Shown here: piece after piece, positions 9,252 to 17,458 of the stretch
Position numbering within the stretch: the stretch's first letter is position 1
Layout of the letters: the number at the start of each line of letters is the position of its first letter
Notes under the pieces: generated by a model
What the model was told of the DNA's origin: nothing
Database searches by the model: none
Seen by the model: only the letters and a program-made list of their open reading frames with translations
Made by a program: the position numbers and the translations under genes
Source: Chloroflexota bacterium
GTDB lineage: Bacteria > Chloroflexota > Anaerolineae > Anaerolineales > E44-bin32
DNA length: 64,000 nucleotides
Assembly (NCBI GenBank): GCA_022561215.1
Contig: JADFRQ010000003.1
Location: 1 to 64,000, forward strand
Direction: 5' to 3'

Positions 9252-9329
9252 ATGAGAAAGGTGGTGAGAATAATGCAACTCAAGCGATTTATGTTGAGGC
9301 GAATAGCCCACTGTTGCGAAGGAGCGTGA
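9252..9329 (+). CDS. Possible 25-aa peptide after the second operator
   Basis: ATG 9252 opens a 25-codon frame, MRKVVRIMQLKRFMLRRIAH followed by CCEGA. It is strongly basic with a terminal Cys pair. Its position relative to the second operator mirrors the regulator gene, but there is no clear ribosome site and no homology I recognise. It may be the remnant of a lost metal-resistance gene. The following 9330-9976 holds no supported gene. Confidence 0.2.
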   Translation: MRKVVRIMQLKRFMLRRIAHCCEGA

Positions 9330-9976
9330 ATCACGCCCTGAGCATGGCGTTAAAAGGCTTGGATAACGGGGAGACCGCGCGGCTCCCCGCCATTTTCATA
9401 CAATTGAATAAGTCATACCTCCAATCGGGACTTTCTCGGCCAAATGGATGTTGGGGGCTTGATTTGCTGCGGCTGAAATCCGCCAAGCTGCAAACATAAA
9501 AAAGGTTTTATTCGATCGCACCTTAGTTGAAAGTGCACATAATCACCAGCAGAGCCAGGTATTGCGTAATCGTGTTCTAAAATCCAGCACAATACTGCTC
9601 ACTGATTGCAAGTGTGGAATTCCACTGAGTGGACGATTCGCATACCGTTGGCGACAAAGTCACAATTAATTTCTGAATAGGTAAAAATCGCGTTAACCTT
9701 TCCGGTTAATTTTCTCATCAAAAGCACAAGATAATCGAACATCCTCGGTTGATTTATTACCTCAAATTTACCTCCCAGAGAACCATTTTCCTTAGACTAG
9801 AATCGGGCGCTGATTATGGCTATGCAATGCGCAATAATGGAACTCATAAAAACATGCTCGCCGACGGATCGCAGGAGGAGAATTAATTGCAAGTTCCGCG
9901 ATCAGGGAATGCTTTGACAAAGACATTGTAACGTTCGTTTATCCCACTCGTTGCATAGGTTGATGATTCAAGAATT
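9330..9976. other. Intergenic stretch, no supported gene
   Basis: About 650 bases without a convincing frame. The right end, 9913-9942, has TTGACA followed 18 bases later by TTTATC, a weak candidate promoter for the sigma-factor gene at 9977. Confidence 0.3.
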
Positions 9977-10513
9977 ATGGCTTCGAAAATTAAAGACCTG
10001 GAAGCAGAGGACGAGAGCATGCTTGTTAATCTATCGATCAAAGGTGATGCAAATGCCTTTGGCATCCTCTATAGTCGCCACATGCAATCCATTTACAAGT
10101 ACATCTTTTTCCGCGTCGGCGATGAGTTGGAGGCGGAAGATATGACGGAAGAGGTATTCGTAAGGGTGTGGGAAGCGCTGCCCAGATATCAATTTGAAAA
10201 ATATCCATTCGCTACTTGGATTTACCGTATTGCACACAACCTGGTTGTTGATGGCTATCGGCGTAAGCCACGCCCAGACCCGGTTCCTGCTAATGAAATA
10301 GGGCTTCTGCCGGATCGCGAGTCATTAACTGAGGACTTGCTCGTAGCGGGAGATGCAACCGCCGCCCTGGTTCAGGCCATTCAAAAACTCAGCGACGAGG
10401 AGCGCCAAGTGATCGTGATGCGTTTTACTCAAGGCCTCACGCACTCGCATCATTGGCAAAACCAAGGGAGCATCGCGCGTTATCCAGCATCGCGGGTTGA
10501 AATCACTGAATAA
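9977..10513 (+). CDS. ECF RNA polymerase sigma factor, region 4 frameshifted
   Basis: Extracytoplasmic-function sigma factor. Region 2 is clear: DANAFGILYSRHMQSIYKYI, DMTEEVFVRVWEALPRY and FATWIYRIAHNLVVDGYRRK. Region 4 starts at AIQKLSDEERQVIVMRFTQG, but then the annotated frame leaves the family sequence (LTHSHHWQNQ). The neighbouring frame restores the helix-turn-helix, RIIGKTKGASRVIQHRGLKS, and continues to a TAG near 10580. One indel at about 10445 therefore disrupts the DNA-binding domain, giving a 178-aa product with an unrelated tail. Either the gene is newly inactivated or the contig has a base error. It sits directly before a membrane protein resembling DUF5667, the usual partner in Chloroflexota. 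Confidence 0.8.
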   Translation: MASKIKDLEAEDESMLVNLSIKGDANAFGILYSRHMQSIYKYIFFRVGDELEAEDMTEEVFVRVWEALPRYQFEKYPFATWIYRIAHNLVVDGYRRKPRPDPVPANEIGLLPDRESLTEDLLVAGDATAALVQAIQKLSDEERQVIVMRFTQGLTHSHHWQNQGSIARYPASRVEITE

Positions 10514-10604
10514 TTTACTTCGTTCAAGCTTACAGAATCATGACCAAGATAATCGTTTAGCTCAGGTCCTTGCGGACTGTATGTAGCAAATCGAAGCCAA
10601 CGCT

Positions 10605-11618
10605 TTGACAATTGAGAACTGCCTCGATTCGTATCCAGACTTCCGAGATGATCTGGCGCTTATGCTGCCGGTGGCGCTCTTCATACGCCAGAACAGCAAG
10701 GTACAACCTTCCGTCGTTTTTCAACAAAAAGCATTCGCCCGATTGCAGAAGCGACTCGAGCATCTTCCACGATTGTCGTTTCAAGATCGCGCAAAGAAGA
10801 TTGTTCGCACACTGCCCTGGATAACAGGAGTGAAAACAGAAAATCAAAGGAGTTTCAACGTGATTGGTATAGTTGTGGCAATTGTACTGAGTTTCATATT
10901 TACCACAGGGAGCGCACTGGCCGCGGACAGCGCCGGGCCGGGTGATCTGCTCTATGGCATAGATTTGGCATTCGAGCAAATCCGTCTGGAATTGACGACG
11001 GAAGAGGGCAAGATTGTTGAGTTTGAACTTGAAATCGCCGCCGAACGTCTTGAAGAAGCCGAGCACGAGTACGAAGCCGAGGCCGATCCCGATGAGATCA
11101 ATATCGCATTGAATTCATTCGATGAGGCCATTGCCGCTTTAGAAGCAGTGCTGGACGGAATGTCCCCCGAGCAACAAGCGCAGGTTCAAGAGACGATCAC
11201 TGCTTTACAGGATTTAAAGTATAGTTTCGAGGAATTTAAGTTAGAAATAGAGTTCGAGGATGGTAAGCTCGAAATTGAATTAGAACTCGAAAATCATGAT
11301 GAAGACGAAGATGCAGATCTCGATGAAGACGAGGACGCAGATCATGATGAAGACGAGGATGCGGACCTTGATGAAGACGAGGACGCAGATCATGATGAAG
11401 ACGAGGATGCGGACCTTGATGAAGACGAGGACGCAGATCATGATGAAGACGAGGACGCAGATCATGATGAAGACGAGGACGCAGATCATGATGAAGACGA
11501 AGACCTAGACGATGAGGGCTCGGATGAAGATTCCGATAAAAACGACGATCATGACTCAGACGACGATTCCGACGGCGATAAGTCTGAAGATGATAGCTCG
11601 GATGAGGAAGACGATTAA
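10605..11618 (+). CDS. DUF5667-like membrane protein with acidic repeat tail
   Basis: Membrane protein of up to 337 aa paired with the ECF sigma gene. The N-terminal part, CLDSYPDFRDDLALMLPVAL, matches the cytoplasmic head of DUF5667-type anti-sigma-like proteins. One transmembrane segment, VIGIVVAIVLSFIFTTGSAL, lies at about residues 86-106 and is followed by SAGPGDLLYGIDLAFEQIRL, the family hallmark. A helical domain of Glu-rich heptads leads into a tail of about 90 residues made almost only of D, E, H, A and L, in eight-residue units DEDEDADH or DEDEDADL. The true start is uncertain: NRLAQVLADCM precedes an in-frame TAG at about 10578, so the original gene began upstream and ATG 10605 may be a secondary start. 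The acidic tail may bind Ca2+ or other cations outside the cell. Confidence 0.7.
   Translation: MTIENCLDSYPDFRDDLALMLPVALFIRQNSKVQPSVVFQQKAFARLQKRLEHLPRLSFQDRAKKIVRTLPWITGVKTENQRSFNVIGIVVAIVLSFIFTTGSALAADSAGPGDLLYGIDLAFEQIRLELTTEEGKIVEFELEIAAERLEEAEHEYEAEADPDEINIALNSFDEAIAALEAVLDGMSPEQQAQVQETITALQDLKYSFEEFKLEIEFEDGKLEIELELENHDEDEDADLDEDEDADHDEDEDADLDEDEDADHDEDEDADLDEDEDADHDEDEDADHDEDEDADHDEDEDLDDEGSDEDSDKNDDHDSDDDSDGDKSEDDSSDEEDD
11296..11510 (+). repeat. 24-bp tandem repeat encoding acidic octapeptides
   Basis: About nine copies of a unit close to GATGAAGACGAGGACGCAGA plus TCAT or CTTG. Each codes for DEDEDADH or DEDEDADL. The near-identity of neighbouring copies implies recent expansion by slippage or recombination. 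Confidence 0.85.
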
Positions 11619-11658
11619 TCGTTCGATAATCCTCATTTTCGAGAAGGCACGTATAGGT

Positions 11659-11686
11659 AAGAGGGCTACCAGATGGTAGCCCTCTT
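11659..11686 (+). terminator. Perfect 12-bp hairpin after the acidic-tail gene
   Basis: AAGAGGGCTACC (11659-11670), loop AGAT, then GGTAGCCCTCTT (11675-11686). The stem is perfect, 12 bp long and starts 41 bases after the stop codon. Only a short T stretch follows (CTTGACTTG), so it may be a terminator of limited efficiency or an mRNA-stabilising hairpin. Confidence 0.65.
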
Positions 11687-12283
11687 GACTTGAATGAACC
11701 GTCTGCTGTCAGCAATGGGCAACCAGCCGGTTACCCGTACGACTGGATTATGGATGAAACGAAATACATTTGATTATTTCTTGGACATCCCTCTTGAACA
11801 AGCCGCTTGCCTTCAGCGGTGACCGAGGGGGTATCCCTGGGTCTCGCGAGGCGATTTTATAATCTTCTTAATTAAAATTTGGGCATTGGGCCGACTGGCA
11901 GCTCGCGTTCGTTCGCCTCGCCCCCCCGGAGATGGGCCGAAGGACGGCCGATAGCGAATTCCCAATTGAGAAGATAATTGCTTCGATCACCGCCAGAGCG
12001 GTCAGGTATGGAAACCTGACCTACACCTGGATGCTCCCAAGCCCAGAGCTGGATTCGACCGCTTATCTGAACGGAATCAATCCTCGCTAACTTCAAAAGA
12101 ATTGGATTCTCATTGCGTCTGGCTCCGTTGCGCAAGATTCTCCGGAACCTACAGGCAATTTGGCGCTAGGAGTCACCACCCATTCTTGATAACCTTCTAA
12201 CAATAGGTGCAAACTACGTATGGTGCTCCTTAAACAACCAATGCACGGTGGATATGTGCGTGTAAATCCGAGGAGTTCAATAA
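11687..12283. other. Intergenic stretch, no supported gene
   Basis: About 600 bases with only short frames on either strand, none with a ribosome site and recognisable sequence. The right end carries GAGGAG just before ATG 12284. Confidence 0.3.
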
Positions 12284-12872
12284 ATGGCGAAACGGGGCGA
12301 GAAACGCAAGACACGTGCAGAGAGGACTTCATCAAGAAGCTCAAAGGAAACGACTCACAGCGCCACGAATCGCCCTCATTGGCCTAGTACTTGTGGGTTC
12401 AGCATCTTGGTTATTATGGAATCGCAGTCAGGGTGGGCAGGCGGCAATTGACTATGACTCCTTGGGCAACTCCTATGATCAACCGATTCAAGCAGTACAC
12501 GAAATGGAATCTGGATCCTCTATCGCGTTCCTATCAGAAAGTGACCCTCAGCCAGAACTCAAGATAAAGGAGAGATTCTATAATTTCGGAGTTCTCGGCC
12601 CGACAGATATTGTGACCCGAGCATTTGTCATTGCCTACTCTGGCGACGGACCGCTGACGATCCGTCGCGTGTACACAACATGTGGGTGTACCTCTGCTGA
12701 TATCACCTCCGCTCATATCCCTCCGAGAAAGGTAGCGATTGTAAGTCTTCATCTTGATGCAGGATTTTATGATGTTCGTGGTCAAACTGTTCGCCGAGGG
12801 TTGATCATCGAAAATAATGATCGCAAACGATCTTCGATGGAGATCTGGGATCAAGCGACTGTGCACAACTAG
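12284..12872 (+). CDS. DUF1573 membrane-anchored protein, frameshift near the N-terminus
   Basis: Starts at ATG 12284 after GAGGAG with a basic head, MAKRGEKRKTRAERTSSRSS. The frame must shift by one base around 12340-12360 to reach the membrane anchor PRIALIGLVLVGSASWLLW and the rest, which is open to 12872. The soluble part contains ERFYNFGVLGPTDIVTRAFV, PLTIRRVYTTCGCTSADITS and a C-terminal beta strand LIIENNDRKRSSMEIW. These are hallmarks of DUF1573, an Ig-like domain with a conserved CGC motif, presumably facing outside. Such proteins commonly sit with TlpA thioredoxins and cytochromes, as here, and may take part in extracytoplasmic thiol or metal handling. The frameshift may inactivate it or be a sequence error; translation from ATG 12315 would give most of the protein. 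Confidence 0.72.
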
Positions 12873-12888
12873 CAGAGCATACAATTCA

Positions 12889-13415
12889 ATGAAGCTGGAT
12901 TCGCTTGATAAATCCAAGGAGAATGGAAATTCTCCCAATACCTGGGGCAAGGTACTTGCGCACGGATTTGATTTGGCATTACGCGGGCTGCTTGGATGGG
13001 GATGGATCCGTGTTCAGGCCGGCCCTCGAGATAGAGGACTAGCGCCGGATTTCTCGGTTTTGATATTTAATGGCGAAAGCGTCGCGTTGATCGAGTAAAC
13101 TGGAAATGTTGTGGTCATTAAATTCTGGGCTTCATGCTGTCTGCCTTGCAGAGATGAAGCCGCTTATTTAGGATCAATCTGGCGAAAGTATAATGACCAG
13201 GGCGTGGTCTTCATCGGGTTGCCTATGTGGACACGGAGCTTGAAGCTCTGACATATATGGATGATTTTGAACCCACCTACCCAAATGGGCCTGATTTGGG
13301 CAATGAAATCTCGCAAGCCTTGCGCATCCAGGGCATGCCCGAGACATTCTTCGTTGCGAAGGATGGAACATTACGCGGCGTGAAAATTGGTCCACTGGGC
13401 CCACCGGAATTATAG
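12889..13415 (+). pseudogene. TlpA/ResA-like thioredoxin, stop plus frameshift
   Basis: Membrane-tethered thiol-disulfide oxidoreductase remnant, 16 bases after the DUF1573 stop. Visible pieces are GLAPDFSVLIFNGESVALIE, an in-frame TAA at 13096-13098, then [20 protein letters not shown] with a CLPC redox motif (WASWC in homologues has become WASCC), and [12 protein letters not shown]. Near 13222 the frame shifts to [40 protein letters not shown] and a stop at 13415. The cis-Pro motif region GMPETF is intact. In ResA-type systems this protein reduces apocytochrome c thiols; the cytochrome genes downstream fit that role. Two independent lesions argue for true decay. Confidence 0.82.
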
Positions 13416-13467
13416 AATCGCAACCAGGTACCGTTAGCGGGATCGCCCAAGAACGTGAGCGTTTGCA

Positions 13468-14133
13468 TTGACGAACTTCGACCTCAAAGCCACTGCGGCG
13501 ACACGCGCACGTTATGCGCGCGTCGCACCATATTATGATTTGCTCGAAATAATTCCCGAGTGGCGCTATCGCCCGTGGAGGAAACGTTTTTGGCGTGTGT
13601 TGATGAATAAGCTGCCTGCGCACGGCCGGCTGCTTGAGATCGGTGTGGGAACGGGAAAAAACATGCCCTTCTGGCCAGAGACGGCGAGGATCACAGCCAT
13701 CGATCTCACACCGGGCATGTTGGAACGCGCCCAAAAACGTGCCGATTCTCTTGGAATAGACGCTCAACTCGCTCTTGGTGATGCACAAGCCTTGCAGTAC
13801 GCGGATGGCTCTTTCGACATTGCAGCGGCGACGTTTGTGTTCTGCTCCATCCCTGATCCATTGCTGGGATTGCGGGAGCTCCAACGCGTCGTTCGTCCAG
13901 GCGGATGGATATTTTTGATGGAACATGTGCGCGCACAAAACCCCGTCTTCGGGAAACTGATGGACCTTCTCAATCCTGTCGTCGTACGCACGATGGGGCC
14001 GAATATCAACCGTGACACTGTAGGCAACGTTCGCCAATCTGGCCTTGAGCTGGCCGAGGTTAATGACCTCGGCATGCGAGGGATATTCAAGATGATGGTT
14101 GCCCGGGTCTCGTTAGAATTGAGGGATAGATGA
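13468..14133 (+). CDS. Class I SAM-dependent methyltransferase (UbiE/PmtA-like)
   Basis: Soluble methyltransferase of 221 aa, probably starting at TTG 13468 (no ATG nearby). Motif I is RLLEIGVGTGKNMPF (about residues 50-64), motif II AITAIDLTPGMLERAQKRAD, post-motif LALGDAQALQYADGSFDIAA and motif III RELQRVVRPGGWIFLMEHVR. The N-terminal ARYARVAPYYDLLEI and the C-terminal GPNINRDTVGNVRQSGLELA match the group that includes phosphatidylethanolamine N-methyltransferases and UbiE/COQ5. The substrate could be a phospholipid head group or a quinone. It lies among cytochrome-maturation-type genes in the same orientation. The frame is intact. Confidence 0.85.
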   Translation: MTNFDLKATAATRARYARVAPYYDLLEIIPEWRYRPWRKRFWRVLMNKLPAHGRLLEIGVGTGKNMPFWPETARITAIDLTPGMLERAQKRADSLGIDAQLALGDAQALQYADGSFDIAAATFVFCSIPDPLLGLRELQRVVRPGGWIFLMEHVRAQNPVFGKLMDLLNPVVVRTMGPNINRDTVGNVRQSGLELAEVNDLGMRGIFKMMVARVSLELRDR

Positions 14134-14150
14134 GATTGAAGTAAGGAGTA

Positions 14151-14531
14151 TTGCTAATTGTAAGGGGGATGTTGCTGGCCTCGTGTGCGGGAGGAGCGCC
14201 TGATCTGCTTCTAGATCAAAGGGAAATCGATATGAGTCCGGTGATCAACGGAGAGATACGCACGATCGAAATCTCCCTTTATGATCTCGAGGAGAGGGAT
14301 GTCGTGATCGAAGCTGTGCCCACTTCGCGTGGATGTACACAGACAACTATCTCGCCGACCACAATTACTCCTGGCGAAAGCGCTTTGCTCGTGATGCAGT
14401 ATGATTCTGGGGCACATGAGTCTGATGAGAACGAGCCAGTAGTACGTCAGATTTTCATTGCTTCGAATGATGGCGACGAGCCCAAGATGGAATTTCGGTT
14501 CACCGCCGACTTAATTGCACGCGATTTATGA
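14151..14531 (+). CDS. Second DUF1573-type lipoprotein, one motif cysteine lost
   Basis: Small exported protein of 126 aa. It starts at TTG 14151, five bases after AAGGAG. Lipobox-like LLASC gives a lipid anchor, although the hydrophobic stretch before it is very short. The body is a single Ig-like DUF1573 fold: ISLYDLEERDVVIEAVPTSR, then GCTQTTISPTTITPGESALL and RQIFIASNDGDEPKMEFRFT. The canonical S-C-G-C motif reads S-R-G-C here, so the Cys pair is broken. With the protein at 12284 this makes two DUF1573 genes flanking the thioredoxin and methyltransferase, a common arrangement in Chloroflexota. Confidence 0.68.
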   Translation: MLIVRGMLLASCAGGAPDLLLDQREIDMSPVINGEIRTIEISLYDLEERDVVIEAVPTSRGCTQTTISPTTITPGESALLVMQYDSGAHESDENEPVVRQIFIASNDGDEPKMEFRFTADLIARDL

Positions 14532-14894
14532 TCCGTTGCCTATCCCTTATGCAACTTTCGAGTTTGAGTCACACCCACCTATGCTGTAGATGAAACATAC
14601 CTCTTGCGCGCACATTGAACTTTGCCTTCTATACTTGTGATGAAGGCATTTCGTTCACTGCGCTGAACGATGATGGAATTCGTTTTCGGTATTCTGATGG
14701 CCTATCTTTTGGTAGAACGCTGGTGAATTCGCTCACTTTCAGTTAAATTGCCTTGCCGATTAGGGCCGAATGTGACAAATTTCCCAAGTAATAAGGATAA
14801 ACGTACGCTGTCATTCAATCCTGTGCGAATTATGATAGGTAACGATCAGATTACTCTACATTATCCTAATGGATGGTTCCGAAGGAGAAAAGGA
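14532..14894. other. Intergenic leader before the cytochrome c gene
   Basis: No convincing gene. A tiny frame at 14669 (MMEFVFGILMAYLLVERW) exists but has no ribosome site. The region should carry the promoter of the cytochrome genes; I cannot point to clear boxes. Confidence 0.3.
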
Positions 14895-15395
14895 ATGCGA
14901 TACATGAGACGAAAGTTAATACTGATCCTGTCCATTCTTGTCATTGGAGGTATTTTTGTATCCGCTTGTTCTAGCTCTCAAACGGCGCCAACGGCAACGG
15001 AGCAGCTTGTAGACGAAGAAAACGAGCATGGCGAGGAAGAGCATTCCCCAGGTGAACATGAAGAAGGAGGACACATGGTGCCCGAGGATGCTGCGGCAAT
15101 GCCAAATCCTGTAGAGGCATCGGCAGAGAGCATCGCTAGCGGCAGGGAACTATTCGCCACTAATTGTGCACTCTGCCATGGAGAAACTGGAGAAGGAGAT
15201 GGTCCTGCAGCTTCAGGGCTGGCCATGCCTCCAGCCAATTTACATGAAGACCATGTTCAGGGGCGGACGGATGGATCTTTGTTCTATGTCATCAGTCATA
15301 GCAAACCAGAATCCCCTATGCCAGCATGGAAAGATATACTTTCCGAAGACGAGCGCTGGCATGTAATTAACTACTTACGCACATTTAGTGAATAA
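14895..15395 (+). CDS. Lipoprotein cytochrome c (single haem)
   Basis: Membrane-anchored mono-haem cytochrome c of 166 aa. ATG 14895 follows AAGGAG with seven-base spacing; the open frame continues upstream without a start signal. The signal peptide ends in a lipobox, GIFVSACSS. A linker rich in Glu and His (EENEHGEEEHSPGEHEEGGH) precedes the haem domain: ASGRELFATNCALCHGETGE carries CxxCH, PMPAWKDILSEDERWHVINY carries the Met ligand and the C-terminal helix. The fold is class I (cytochrome_CBB3-like). It probably shuttles electrons with the cytochrome b encoded next. The acidic His-rich linker could bind metal. Confidence 0.93.
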   Translation: MRYMRRKLILILSILVIGGIFVSACSSSQTAPTATEQLVDEENEHGEEEHSPGEHEEGGHMVPEDAAAMPNPVEASAESIASGRELFATNCALCHGETGEGDGPAASGLAMPPANLHEDHVQGRTDGSLFYVISHSKPESPMPAWKDILSEDERWHVINYLRTFSE

Positions 15396-15424
15396 GTAAT
15401 TGCGGATTTTCCGTTCATCCGCGT

Positions 15425-15459
15425 GAAGATGGCCGGCATTTATGCTGGTCTTCTTTTTT
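15425..15459 (+). terminator. Intrinsic terminator or attenuator between the cytochrome genes
   Basis: An imperfect stem GAAGATGGCCGGCA / TGCTGGTCTTC with a short ATTTA loop is followed by TTTTTT. It lies only 27 bases before the cytochrome b start, so it likely reduces rather than abolishes readthrough. Confidence 0.55.
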
Positions 15460-15485
15460 AATACAAAATGTGTACATTTAACATC

Positions 15486-16688
15486 ATGAAAAAGTTGCTT
15501 AAAGAAATCGACAAGCGGTTGCATCTTGGCGGTTTGTTGAATTTGCTCTTCGCCTCGTTTCCCCAAGACCACATCCCAATCCTGGAAGCGCCACCTTTTA
15601 GTCTGGGGCGTATTGCGGCACTATTGTTTGGGTTTTTAGTCGTCAGTGGATTGGGGTTGACCCTTTTCTACGAGCCGACAGCGAAAGGCGCAGCCTCCAG
15701 CTTGGCTTTTTTACACGCTGAGAGGCCGTTGGGTTGGCTGATCCATAATACCCATCGCTGGTCAGCTTTGTTGTTTCTAGCCGTGGTCATCCTGCATGCG
15801 CTACGTGTATTGATATCGCGCGCCTATCGTTTCCCCCGCGATATAAATTGGTGGTTAGGCATAAGCATGCTGATCCTAGTGATCTTCATGGGAGGGACAG
15901 GCTATCTTCTACGCTGGGATGTGAAAGCCTTTTCCCTAATGAGCCTGGTGATCAGTAATTTATCTGGGGTGCCGATCCTTGGTCCTTTCCTTATTAAGGT
16001 TATCTTGGGAGGCAGCCAACTGGATGTAGTTCCGCTTCAGCGCGGCTATACCTTGCATGTTTGGTTTCTTCCATTCTTGATGTTCGCGATACTTTCCAGC
16101 CATCTGCTCGTCGCCTGGAGACAGGGATTAGCGGAGGTACCCAAACTTTGGCTCACATGGATAGCGAAGTTTCCTATCATGCGTCGTCTGGACATGTTGC
16201 CGGGTATTGCGCTTTTAATACTTGTTATCCTGTTGTCCGCATTGACGCCGCATGAAGGCTTGGCAGGGCCGACCGATCGCTCTGTCCTGCCACATCCTGA
16301 TATGCTGCTCATGTTCTATTTTTTGCCCTTCTGGCTCTTTGGAGGCACAGCCCGGGTCATTGGTACGCTTATCCTCCCTGCCGTCCTATTGATCCTATTG
16401 CTACTCGTACCGAAAATCGGACGCAAGGGAGCTAAAAGATTGCGCCTTCTAACGTTATCTGCATTCGCTATCGTTGGGGTAATTTTGTTATTTGGGCAGA
16501 TCTCTGTGATGAACTACGAGGTCCCTATTCAAGGCTGCAACGCCTGTCATCGGGCGGCCATCATCGGTGGCGCTCCTATGGAACTGTCCGAGTTCAAACT
16601 GAGAGATCCTGATTGGCTTGTGCAACATCTCAGAGACCCACTGTTGTCGATCTTCGAGCCGGCGGAGGAGCCAAGTAATTTGCCCTGA
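15486..16688 (+). CDS. Cytochrome b (b6-type core) with C-terminal CxxCH segment
   Basis: Multi-helix cytochrome b of 400 aa starting at ATG 15486. Haem-ligand pairs are HNTHRWSALLFLAVVILHAL (helix B) and GYTLHVWFLPFLMFAILSSH (helix D). The amphipathic and Qo-site region includes MGGTGYLLRWDVKAFSLMSL, and subunit-IV-like helices contain HPDMLLMFYFLPFWLFGG. After the last helix comes a short external segment with GCNACH, a covalent haem c site, then PDWLVQHLRDP. This gives a bc-complex subunit with an attached c-type haem, as in alternative Chloroflexota and Firmicutes cytochrome bc complexes. The c domain is unusually short and ends at EEPSNLP, without a visible Met ligand, so it may be truncated. 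No Rieske gene is nearby. Confidence 0.85.
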   Translation: MKKLLKEIDKRLHLGGLLNLLFASFPQDHIPILEAPPFSLGRIAALLFGFLVVSGLGLTLFYEPTAKGAASSLAFLHAERPLGWLIHNTHRWSALLFLAVVILHALRVLISRAYRFPRDINWWLGISMLILVIFMGGTGYLLRWDVKAFSLMSLVISNLSGVPILGPFLIKVILGGSQLDVVPLQRGYTLHVWFLPFLMFAILSSHLLVAWRQGLAEVPKLWLTWIAKFPIMRRLDMLPGIALLILVILLSALTPHEGLAGPTDRSVLPHPDMLLMFYFLPFWLFGGTARVIGTLILPAVLLILLLLVPKIGRKGAKRLRLLTLSAFAIVGVILLFGQISVMNYEVPIQGCNACHRAAIIGGAPMELSEFKLRDPDWLVQHLRDPLLSIFEPAEEPSNLP

Positions 16689-16829
16689 AAATCCCATGCT
16701 GCACTTGTGGTTGCAGGCATCAGGTCGCGCACACTTTGTTCTGATCCACCTTCACCACCGGAAGGATATCGTCACTCCAGTGGTCTTTTAGGAGGTTATC
16801 GCGTTCTTCTTCGATTCGGTGTTGCAAGT

Positions 16830-17230
16830 GAGCAGCTGAAAAAAACTCGTATGTTTTAATTCGGAGCCATTGCCAAAGGTCGACCCGATGTCACGGATGT
16901 CGTTTCCGCAGAGGGATTGAGCGAAGATGATAATCTACCGTGTGGCTGCTTCCCTCGAAGTGGAAAGTGAACATCCGCAGGGGTGATGGAGAGTCGACAC
17001 GGCGAGGGAACTTGATCTCGATCTTGAGCAGCCTAACGGCCTTCAGGCGATGCGCGGCAACGGTGTCATGGCAGATGTCGATAGCGGTCGCCGATACTTT
17101 GAAGGAAGACTCGGCCTACGCGATTCAGGAACTATACGCAATTGGGCTGCAGACAGCCCGGATTACGTGTCTAAGGATGAACAGATCAGAGAAGTCCCTG
17201 CACAACTGATTAATCCACCCCTGTGTAGGA
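16830..17230 (+). pseudogene. P1B-type metal ATPase relic (P- and N-domain part)
   Basis: Scattered frames reconstruct the central part of a heavy-metal P-type ATPase. A degraded phosphorylation site LVCFNSEPLPKG (homologues: VVFDKTGTLTKG) is followed by KGRPDVTDVVSAEGLSEDDN, then RVAASLEVESEHPQG (the HP-motif region of the N domain), LDLEQPNGLQAMRGNGVMAD and RRYFEGRLG. Several frameshifts and a stop separate the pieces, and the essential Asp is lost. The membrane parts are missing on both sides. The best match in style is CopB/CadA-like pumps. An intact copper ATPase is present 4 kb away at 21298. Confidence 0.7.
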
Positions 17231-17316
17231 GCATTCACTGCCAAGAGATGCCGCGTGGCAGATTTTATTTTCGCGACAAGCAGCCGTTCGAAAGCAAGAC
17301 GCGCTGATCACCGCAT

Positions 17317-17350
17317 AAGCCTGGATGTCGGTGCAGGGCTTTTTTTTTTT
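17317..17350 (+). terminator. Intrinsic terminator before the MFS gene
   Basis: AAGCCTG (17317-17323) pairs with CAGGGCTT (17334-17341) with one bulge, directly followed by ten T residues in all. Good terminator geometry; it isolates the MFS gene from the upstream relic. Confidence 0.65.
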
Positions 17351-17458
17351 ACCTTTCCGGAATGTGTTTAAGAGTGCGTATTGCGAAAGAGAGTTGCTGA
17401 GAACACCCCACCTGCCAAGCGGATATACTTGACGATAGTGCGCGAAACTGGTTCCAAT

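Noticed and set aside
11280-11715. Minus-strand and other-frame ORFs over the acidic repeat
   Set aside because: They are shadows of the 24-bp repeat (runs of HHDLRPRL or MMKTRTQI) with no start signal.
13174-14037. 287-aa minus-strand ORF opposite the methyltransferase
   Set aside because: Antisense shadow of a well-supported methyltransferase; its sequence is compositionally odd and unrecognisable.
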